Source: Fimadaptatus sp050946055 (lineage in GTDB: Bacteria; Bacillota; Clostridia; Christensenellales; Aristaeellaceae). Taken from it: a stretch of DNA of 20,458 bases. Position 1 is the stretch's first letter. Each line of letters begins with the position of its first letter. The DNA lies in NCBI GenBank assembly GCA_050946055.1, contig JBMNUB010000049.1:1-20458 (forward strand), read 5' to 3'. Positions 15,397-20,458 of this stretch are shown here, one piece after another. The position numbers and the translations under genes were made by a program. Under the pieces are notes generated by a model. That model worked only from the letters and a program-made list of their open reading frames with translations, did no database searches and was not told the origin of the DNA.

Positions 15397-16147
15397 TCTT
15401 GTGACCTTCCTTCGCTGTTTTTTGCATGGATTCGGGCAATATGAAGCGCTCGTAGCATGCGCCGTACTTCGAGAATGAGCAGGGGAAGACACCATTGCGC
15501 GTCAGCTCGTGGCTGAGCCAGAGCGGCAGCGCACCGGGTATCTTTATCTCCATCAGGCGCTCATCCGCGCCCAGCAGGTGCAGTCCGTCCGAGGCCGCGC
15601 CCAGATGCAGCCTGTCGCCGCGCCAGCGTATGCCCGAATCGAAGGTTATGCGCAGCGCCGGGTCGGCGGGCGAGAACAGAGCTATGCGGTCGTAGGCTAT
15701 GTATGCCATGGGCAGGGCGGCATGCATGCGCTCGAACCAGTTTATCTCGTGCGCTATCTGCAGCTGAGTAGCGCCACGGGAGCTTAGCATATCGCCGCTC
15801 AGCGCGCAGCCGCGCATGAAGCGCTCGGCCTGACAGAGCTTTAGCTGTACGCGGCGCTTGTATACCACGCCCTTAAACTTCTTCTTTATCTCGAGGTATA
15901 CATCGTCCGAGCTGCCCGGCGCGCCGTAGCCGCGCAGCCGCAGCTTTTCCTTGTACACAGGCTTTTCCAGAGAGCGGCGTATGAGGCTGTAATCCGGCGT
16001 GTCAAAGTACAGATTGCTTATCGTATGCAATCCGAAGCTGTCCTGCTCCATGTGTGCGGATAGCGCCTGACGCAGCGCCTCATACTGTGCGCCGCTCAGC
16101 AGGTACTTCTTTTCCACGCGCCTGAACGTGTCCTGATATCCGGCCAT
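15389..16147 (-). CDS. VTC-domain (polyphosphate polymerase-type) protein
   Basis: This 252-residue protein has the VTC domain, the triphosphate-tunnel fold that in yeast Vtc4 makes polyphosphate from ATP. It shows the expected order of charged strands: FRRVEKKYLL (8-17), NLYFDTPDY (45-53), KEKLRLRGY (66-74), VYLEIKKKFKGVVYKRR (83-99) and, near the C-terminus, a LMEIKIPG strand. These Lys, Arg and Glu residues line the tunnel in the family. AAGGAGG precedes the ATG at 16147 by 6 bases. It is the first gene of a two-gene unit with DUF4956. Upstream on this strand, CAGACA and TATCAT with 18-base spacing could be the promoter, but the match is modest. Whether the bacterial protein makes polyphosphate cannot be told from sequence. 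Confidence 0.85.
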   Translation of the reverse strand: MAGYQDTFRRVEKKYLLSGAQYEALRQALSAHMEQDSFGLHTISNLYFDTPDYSLIRRSLEKPVYKEKLRLRGYGAPGSSDDVYLEIKKKFKGVVYKRRVQLKLCQAERFMRGCALSGDMLSSRGATQLQIAHEINWFERMHAALPMAYIAYDRIALFSPADPALRITFDSGIRWRGDRLHLGAASDGLHLLGADERLMEIKIPGALPLWLSHELTRNGVFPCSFSKYGACYERFILPESMQKTAKEGHKIA

Positions 16148-16285
16148 TGCGGCCTCCTTTCAGCGCTTGGTGGCGCTTGCCTTTTGACAGGTAGATGATA
16201 CAGCGCCAGCCTTAAATCTGTCTGAAGGTTTGCTTTCAGAATGGATTCAGTTTGAACTGCGCAAGGGCGCGCGAATATCGGGTGG

Positions 16286-16390
16286 CGGATATGCGCGCAT
16301 GAGGAGAGCGCATCAAGCACAGGGCAGAGCGGACATGCGTGTATGAGGAGAAGCGCATGGCATGTGCAGAACAGACATGCGCGCAGGCAT
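16286..16390. repeat. Degenerate ~44-bp direct repeat
   Basis: CGGATATGCGCGCATGAGGA (from 16286) recurs as CGGACATGCGTGTATGAGGA (from 16330), each continuing to GAGCGCAT or GAAGCGCAT. A shorter third piece, CAGACATGCGCGCAGGC, begins at 16372. The copies are diverged. They lie in the 313-base gap upstream of the VTC gene, immediately before the hairpin at 16391. Confidence 0.55.
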
Positions 16391-16439
16391 ATATAAAGAG
16401 CGCGCCGCCTCAACATGTGAGACGGCGCGCTCTTTATAT
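16391..16439 (-). terminator. Terminator of the PQ-loop gene (perfect 17-bp stem)
   Basis: Arms at 16391-16407 and 16423-16439 are perfectly complementary (ATATAAAGAGCGCGCCG and its reverse complement). The 15-base loop itself contains CTCA/TGAG. On the minus strand the stem ends CTCTTTATATATG, giving a modest U-tract 20 bases after the gene stop. The symmetric ends mean it could stop transcripts from either side. Confidence 0.8.
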
Positions 16440-16460
16440 CAAACTTGGCTTGACCGGCCA

Positions 16461-16760
16461 TTACTTGCCGGCGGCTTCCTTGTCGTGACGCCTGTTTATG
16501 AAGTAAACGCCCAGGTTCAAGGAAACGACCACTATATTGAATATGTAGACTACCCACACGTACCACGCGACAGCGCCGCCGTTGGCAACGGTGAATACCT
16601 TGGCGATTATGCCAGCTGCATAACCGATGATTATCAGCAGTATGAAGCCCAGGCTCATGGCCTTGGCAGAGCGAGCGCGGTAGTTCTTGACCAGATTCAT
16701 GGGCCAGGAGCAACCAAAGCAGATGAGCATGACAGCCTCAAGTATCTGTGCGATTTCCAT
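16461..16760 (-). CDS. Small SemiSWEET/PQ-loop-like membrane protein
   Basis: This 99-residue protein has three predicted membrane helices (about 4-22, 36-56 and 66-88), the size and topology of a single triple-helix SemiSWEET/MtN3 unit. The first helix carries CSWPMNLVKNYRARSAKAMSL (from about 17), with a SWP turn followed by basic residues, as in PQ-loop proteins. SemiSWEETs work as dimers and move small sugars, but the substrate here is not predictable. The ATG at 16760 is preceded by GGGGGAT at 7 bases; an in-frame TTG at 16775 overlaps that site and is rejected. It is a single-gene unit with its own strong promoter and terminator. Confidence 0.75.
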   Translation of the reverse strand: MEIAQILEAVMLICFGCSWPMNLVKNYRARSAKAMSLGFILLIIIGYAAGIIAKVFTVANGGAVAWYVWVVYIFNIVVVSLNLGVYFINRRHDKEAAGK

Positions 16761-16805
16761 GGCTTTATCCCCCAAATTCGTATTTGAAATCCATTTATCG
16801 ATAAA

Positions 16806-16834
16806 AGTATACCATTTGTGTGGCGGACATTCAA
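16806..16834 (-). promoter_or_regulatory. Strong promoter of the PQ-loop gene
   Basis: Read on the minus strand, TTGAAT (16834-16829) and TATACT (16811-16806) are separated by 17 bases. TGG directly before the -10 forms an extended -10. It lies about 45 bases before the start codon. Confidence 0.8.
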
Positions 16835-17153
16835 CGAATTATTTAAAAAGAAATTATGTCGTTCACGTTATATGAGTGCGAAACCTGCCGGGACGGCGTG
16901 CGCGCAGGCGCAAATGCAATGCAAAATTGCTCGATGCCACGCTATTTTACGCAAGCGTAAACAGCTGGCGGCATGCGCGCGTGCGTTGCATGTTGTTTGG
17001 CGGGTCATAAGTATGGTTAGCAGCATGGCGCATGTCTCACATGAGGTTTGTCAAGCCATGAGTGCGGTTCGCGGCATGTTCGCGCACATCGCACGCAGTT
17101 TTGCAAGCCGCATGCGCGGTTCGCGGCATATGCATTTGCCTTGTGCAGGCCGC
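16835..17153. other. Intergenic stretch without a gene
   Basis: Between the PQ-loop promoter and the VanW-gene terminator I see no gene. The 14-mer GCGGTTCGCGGCAT occurs twice (about 17064 and 17116). Open frames here are rich in Cys, His and Arg and lack ribosome binding sites. Confidence 0.5.
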
Positions 17154-17186
17154 AAAAAAGCGCCGCGCGGAAAAGCCGCGCGGCGC
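17154..17186 (-). terminator. Rho-independent terminator of the VanW-domain gene
   Basis: On the minus strand a perfect 11-bp stem, GCGCCGCGCGG with CCGCGCGGCGC, closes a CTTTT loop and is followed by six T (17159-17154). It starts about 20 bases after the stop codon. Confidence 0.93.
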
Positions 17187-17205
17187 GTGTGCATCGATTA
17201 GCCCA

Positions 17206-19074
17206 TCAGCCCGTTCCTATGAGCCATATCTCTTTTTTCTCCCTGTAATAGCTGTTGTCCAGCTTCTCGCGCTTTATCTCGTTGTTGTCGGCATCGTAGT
17301 ATACCTTGTACGATACGGCCTTGTAGCCATCGCGCGCGTTGGCACCCTTCTGGCGTGTGCCGGAGGGCAAAGAACTTTCTTTCTTTTCCTCTATACCGGA
17401 AGGCGCGGGTATGGTGGCAGTCTTTTCGCTCTCCAGCATTATGTATACGCCGTCGGCCATCTGATGACCATATATCTTTACGGTCAGATTGCGGTCGTAA
17501 TACTCAGCCGATATGAATATCGGATAGTCGGTGTTGTTCTTGAACACGAAGTCCTGGTTGGGCCAGTTGACAGCCGCATCCAGACCTATCGGCACATAAT
17601 CTGACACGCGGGTGTGGGGGCTGCGGTCAATTATCTCCAAATCGGCCTTGGCCACGGCGTTATACAGCGTGGTGGATACCTGGCACACGCCGCCGCCCGG
17701 CTCCTTTACGACCACGCCGCCCGAATAGGCAGGAGCATCGCGGTAGCCCTTCTCGTAGGTGCGCTCGCCGGTGGTTTCGTTGAATGAAACGGTCTCGCCC
17801 GGATCGACGCGCATGCCGTTAAAGCAGTCGGCGGCCAGACGGATGTTCTTGTTGCGGTCGGAGTTGGAGGAGGTCTCGGTGCGCATGTAGGATATGCGTC
17901 CGAAGTGCTCCTTCATGTAGGCGACGGTATGCTCGGGAGCGACCTCATTCACCTTGGCGTCGATGTTGACGCTGACCTGACCGTTGGCTATGGCCTGCGT
18001 TATCTGATTGTACAGATCGTCAGTATCCAGCTCATAGCCGGTGACTTCGCTTATGAAGGTGAACTCACCGCTGTCGGGATCGAAGGTGTCCACGTCGGCA
18101 TCCTGACCCTTTACGTATACGTCCTTGGCTATCTCGGCTATCTTGGTCCGGAGCGTGTCCTCGTTCCAGCCGCGATTGAGCGAGAAGTTCATGCCCTCGG
18201 TCTTGAGCTGCTGCAACTTGGCATAGCGCTCATCGAAAGAGCCGCTGCGCCCCACGGAATAGGCCTGACTGAGCGTGGACTGCAAATCGGTGCTCATCTG
18301 CACGGACTTGGAGTCCATGGTGTAGGTCTTGCCGCGCGCGTTTATGGTAATGGACGTAGAGGAGGCCACGTTGCTTATCTGCTGCTGATACTTGGCCACG
18401 GCCTCAAGCAGCGTCATGCCCGAGAGCGGCTCGCCTTCCAGCGTTATGCCCTCATAGAACCTGTCCTGCTCCAGCTCGCGGCACTTGTTCCTGTAGTCTA
18501 TGTAGTTGCTGACCTCAGTCACGCCCACATAGCCTACGCCCACCAGCGCTATCAGGCACACGCACATCAGCGCAGTCACCCATGCGGGATCCTTCTGCTT
18601 CTTGTGGCGCACGCCCGCGCCCTGACTGTGGGGGGCGCGCCGTGCCGCGCCGTTGGGGGCGGGCTTTGCCGGGCGCTGACCATTGGGCCGCGCGCTGCCC
18701 GATGTGCGCTGAGCGGGGCGCGCTGCGCCGCTGCGGGATGCGCCCTGTGACGCGCCCGTGCGCGCACCGGCGGGACGCACATTGACGGAGGCATTGCCGG
18801 ACGCGCTACCCGCAGAACTGCGCACTCGGGAATGATAGTCGGTCGAATTCGTACCTGATGCGGGGCGGTTGCGCACTACGGGTGCGGAGCCGCTGCCATC
18901 GCGCGCGCTTATCCGGGAAGAGTATTCGCCGGTGCGGCGCACAGACGAGCCTGAAGGCGCGGGCTTTATGCGAGCCTTGCCGTCGGGTGTCGTTTTGGTC
19001 TGTGGGGCGCTTTTGCCGCTCGCGGGCGCTTCGGGCGCTCTGCGGCGGGTCGGCGCTGTATCTCTGTTGTCCAT
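17206..19074 (-). CDS. VanW-domain membrane-anchored cell-envelope protein
   Basis: This 622-residue single-pass membrane protein has a cytosolic tail of about 160 residues rich in Ser, Arg, Ala, Pro and Gly, a membrane helix at 164-187, and an extracellular part. The region about 205-395 resembles the peptidoglycan-binding-like repeats found before VanW domains. The VanW core (about 398-530) has RLAADCFNG, the motif GGGVCQVSTTLYNA (460-473) and HTRVSDYVPIGLDAAV (487-502). VanW proteins occur in vancomycin-resistance clusters and widely in ordinary Gram-positive chromosomes; their role is unproven, and no van genes are nearby, so resistance should not be inferred. The C-terminal 60 residues are a charged beta-rich extension. 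The ATG at 19074 follows AAAGGAGAC. It is a single-gene unit with its own promoter and terminator. Confidence 0.88.
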   Translation of the reverse strand: MDNRDTAPTRRRAPEAPASGKSAPQTKTTPDGKARIKPAPSGSSVRRTGEYSSRISARDGSGSAPVVRNRPASGTNSTDYHSRVRSSAGSASGNASVNVRPAGARTGASQGASRSGAARPAQRTSGSARPNGQRPAKPAPNGAARRAPHSQGAGVRHKKQKDPAWVTALMCVCLIALVGVGYVGVTEVSNYIDYRNKCRELEQDRFYEGITLEGEPLSGMTLLEAVAKYQQQISNVASSTSITINARGKTYTMDSKSVQMSTDLQSTLSQAYSVGRSGSFDERYAKLQQLKTEGMNFSLNRGWNEDTLRTKIAEIAKDVYVKGQDADVDTFDPDSGEFTFISEVTGYELDTDDLYNQITQAIANGQVSVNIDAKVNEVAPEHTVAYMKEHFGRISYMRTETSSNSDRNKNIRLAADCFNGMRVDPGETVSFNETTGERTYEKGYRDAPAYSGGVVVKEPGGGVCQVSTTLYNAVAKADLEIIDRSPHTRVSDYVPIGLDAAVNWPNQDFVFKNNTDYPIFISAEYYDRNLTVKIYGHQMADGVYIMLESEKTATIPAPSGIEEKKESSLPSGTRQKGANARDGYKAVSYKVYYDADNNEIKREKLDNSYYREKKEIWLIGTG

Positions 19075-19141
19075 AATGTGTCTCCTTTGTACGCGCTCAT
19101 TCGCTGCGCCTTAGCGACATATGTGAGCGCCTGCGATTACC

Positions 19142-19169
19142 ATTATACAAATATGACGCAGTGTTGCAA
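19142..19169 (-). promoter_or_regulatory. Promoter of the VanW-domain gene
   Basis: On the minus strand TTGCAA (19169-19164) and a perfect TATAAT (19147-19142) are separated by 16 bases. It lies about 70 bases before the start codon. Confidence 0.7.
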
Positions 19170-19574
19170 GCATTTGTTCCCGATAAATGTGGAATAATTG
19201 TGTTTGAACGGAAGAAATAACCTTTGCGCGGCAAAAATGCCAATGAAAACGGCAAAGCGACGGCCGCGCGGGGATATTCGGCGCGCATTTGCGGCCGGTT
19301 CGCGCATGAGCAGACACGGCATGCCTTTGCGCGCACGCATAATGCTGACCTGCGGATTCGACGGGAGCGGCTGCGTGCCGGGCGCGCGTGAATTGCACAG
19401 GCGCGCGGTGCTATCCTGAACGCATGCATTGGCTAAGACTGCGCACGGCTGCATCGGTCATATCGATATCGCTTGACATATGCGCGGCGGTGCAGACCCT
19501 GCGCTTATACACAAAGCGCACCCATACGACCCATGCACGCATGCTCAGGCCGCGCCGGGCGCGGTGTATTGCCG
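19170..19574. other. Intergenic region between rex and the VanW gene
   Basis: No gene is supported on either strand. A 7-bp inverted repeat, CGGCCGC (19261-19267) with GCGGCCG (19291-19297), is the most visible structure. I find no clear terminator after rex; a short GC-rich hairpin near 19550 lacks a T-run. Confidence 0.5.
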
Positions 19575-20204
19575 TTACATGTGGCGAAGCGAGTATGTCA
19601 GCACCATCAGGCTGTCGCTCAGATGCACGTTGTTTATGACCACGTCGTGACCAGCTGTCAGGTCCATGGGCGCGAAGTTCCATATCGCGCGCACGCCGCA
19701 GCGCACCAGCTCGTCGCACACCTGCTGGGCATGCTGCTCAGGCACGGCGACAACGCCTATGTCGGCGGGCGTGGCTGAAAGCACTTCGCTGAGCCGGGAT
19801 ACGTCGCTGACGGTGAGGTCGCGCACGCGCCGGCCTATCAGTTCGGGATCGCTATCGAATATGGCCACTGGGGTGAAGTCCATTTCGCGGAAGCCTTCAT
19901 AGCAGAGTATGGCCTGACCTATCTTGCCCGCGCCCACTATTGCCACGCGATAGCTGCTGTCCAGGCCCAGTATCTCGCCCATGCGCTGACGCAGCTCCGG
20001 CACGTTGTAGCCGTAGCCCTGCTGGCCGAAGCCGCCGAAGCAGTTTATATCCTGACGTATCTGTGAGGCGGTCAGCCCCATCTGCTGGCCCAGCTCATGG
20101 GAGGATATGCGCTCCACGCCCTCGCTCTCCAGACGGCACAGATACCTGTAATAGCCGGGCAGCCGCCGTATGACCGCACCGGATATCTTGCGTTGACCAT
20201 CCAT
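19575..20204 (-). CDS. rex: Redox-sensing transcriptional repressor Rex
   Basis: This 209-residue dimeric repressor senses the NADH/NAD+ ratio and controls fermentation and respiration genes in Gram-positive bacteria. The N-terminal winged helix (about 1-80) includes RISSHELGQQMGLTASQIRQD (32-52), the recognition region, and the Rex-typical FGGFGQQGYGYNV (56-68). The Rossmann domain has VAIVGAGKIGQAI (87-99) for dinucleotide binding and IFDSDP (115-120) with the ribose-contacting Asp. NFAPM near the C-terminus is also typical. The ATG at 20204 was chosen because GGAGG lies 8 bases before it; longer in-frame starts at 20219 and 20255 lie upstream of that site. A Rex-box-like operator sits upstream of its promoter, so autoregulation is likely. 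Confidence 0.95.
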   Translation of the reverse strand: MDGQRKISGAVIRRLPGYYRYLCRLESEGVERISSHELGQQMGLTASQIRQDINCFGGFGQQGYGYNVPELRQRMGEILGLDSSYRVAIVGAGKIGQAILCYEGFREMDFTPVAIFDSDPELIGRRVRDLTVSDVSRLSEVLSATPADIGVVAVPEQHAQQVCDELVRCGVRAIWNFAPMDLTAGHDVVINNVHLSDSLMVLTYSLRHM

Positions 20205-20265
20205 GGCATGCGCCTCCATACAGAGCGCATCGGACTTGCCGCATGCGCTTTGCAAATACCCTACT

Positions 20266-20294
20266 ATTATAAGACTATATTACGCCAGTGTAAA
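20266..20294 (-). promoter_or_regulatory. Strong promoter of rex
   Basis: On the minus strand TTTACA (20294-20289) and a perfect TATAAT (20271-20266) are separated by exactly 17 bases. The predicted leader before the rex start is about 55 bases. Confidence 0.85.
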
Positions 20295-20302
20295 CAAACA
20301 CA

Positions 20303-20320
20303 GCGTTAAATGATTAACAA
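20303..20320. promoter_or_regulatory. Rex-box-like operator
   Basis: Read on the minus strand, the site is TTGTTAATCATTTAACGC. It matches the clostridial Rex consensus TTGTTAANNNNTTAACAA at every position of the first half-site and five of seven of the second. It lies between the rex promoter (8 bases upstream of its -35) and the divergent promoter at 20353-20381, so it could affect both genes. Confidence 0.65.
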
Positions 20321-20352
20321 GGCGATGCGCGCACACGGAAATCAACTTCACA

Positions 20353-20381
20353 TTTTCAAGAGAAGAAAAGAGTGATATAAT
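20353..20381 (+). promoter_or_regulatory. Promoter of the divergent gene at the right edge
   Basis: A perfect TATAAT (20376-20381) is preceded by TGA, an extended -10. The -35 at 17-base spacing is TTTTCA (20353-20358), a weak match. The predicted transcript start is near 20388. Confidence 0.65.
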
Positions 20382-20400
20382 GTAGGACATGGAAAGAGAT

Positions 20401-20458
20401 ATGATGTCGTACTTCGAAGAAGTGGAAACAACCAAGAGCTATACGGGCTATAAGTATA
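20401..20458 (+). CDS. Start of a gene cut by the window edge (unidentified)
   Basis: An open frame runs from the ATG at 20401 to the edge and begins MMSYFEEVETTKSYTGYKY. GGAAAGAG just upstream is a modest ribosome binding site; an in-frame ATG at 20389 falls at the predicted transcript start and is less likely. Only 19 residues are visible, too few to name a family. It is divergent from rex, with a Rex-box-like site between the two promoters, so Rex may control it. Confidence 0.5.
   Translation, partial: MMSYFEEVETTKSYTGYKY

Noticed and set aside
17206..19074. Vancomycin resistance gene (vanW)
   Set aside because: The domain is VanW, but no vanH, vanA/B, vanX or vanRS genes are present and VanW-domain proteins are common in susceptible bacteria.
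1..20458. tRNA or rRNA genes, insertion sequences or prophage genes
   Set aside because: I looked for T-loop motifs, transposase signatures and integrase motifs on both strands and found none that I could support.

Overview
This window looks like a chromosomal segment of a GC-rich member of the Clostridia (Bacillota). The basis is a complete F-type ATP synthase operon, a Rex redox repressor with a clostridial-type operator, a SpoIIQ-like M23 protein, a VanW-domain protein, AGGAGG-type ribosome binding sites and intrinsic terminators. The species cannot be named from sequence alone. Isoleucine is coded almost entirely by ATA despite the high GC content (about 31 of 33 Ile codons in atpD by hand count), which is an unusual genome signature.

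Layout, left to right. (1) The 3' end of a possible upstream gene, then a promoter and a two-gene operon: a long HflX GTPase with a JAMM-like N-terminal domain, and a membrane-anchored ComEC-type metallo-beta-lactamase protein, closed by a strong terminator at about 3.3 kb. (2) The ATP synthase operon, 3.6-9.9 kb: a small atpI-position membrane protein, atpB (a), atpE (c), atpF (b), a fused delta(C-terminal domain)-alpha gene, atpG, atpD and atpC. No separate atpH exists. The delta N-terminal domain and the usual alpha N-terminal helix that docks it both appear to be missing. (3) Just after atpC, four tandem copies of a 79-80 bp non-coding repeat. (4) A promoter and a two-gene unit: a duplicated DUF1538 membrane protein and a protein with two PII-like domains, ending in a terminator. 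(5) A SpoIIQ-like M23 peptidase-family protein. (6) A gene-poor convergent stretch (14.06-14.72 kb). (7) Three minus-strand units: a VTC-domain protein with a DUF4956 membrane protein; a SemiSWEET/PQ-loop-like small membrane protein; and a VanW-domain protein. (8) Minus-strand rex with its own promoter and a Rex-box-like operator, facing a divergent gene cut off by the right edge.

How the genes work together: the atp genes build one F1Fo machine. Many are translationally coupled through ATGA/GTGA overlaps (atpF/delta-alpha, delta-alpha/atpG, atpD/atpC). DUF1538 plus PII suggests a membrane protein gated by a nucleotide- or metabolite-sensing partner, as in AmtB-GlnK. VTC plus DUF4956 is a known pair. 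Rex links NADH/NAD+ state to transcription and probably controls itself.

The most noteworthy feature is the delta-alpha fusion. It would place a stator-binding delta domain on each of three alpha subunits rather than one delta per enzyme.
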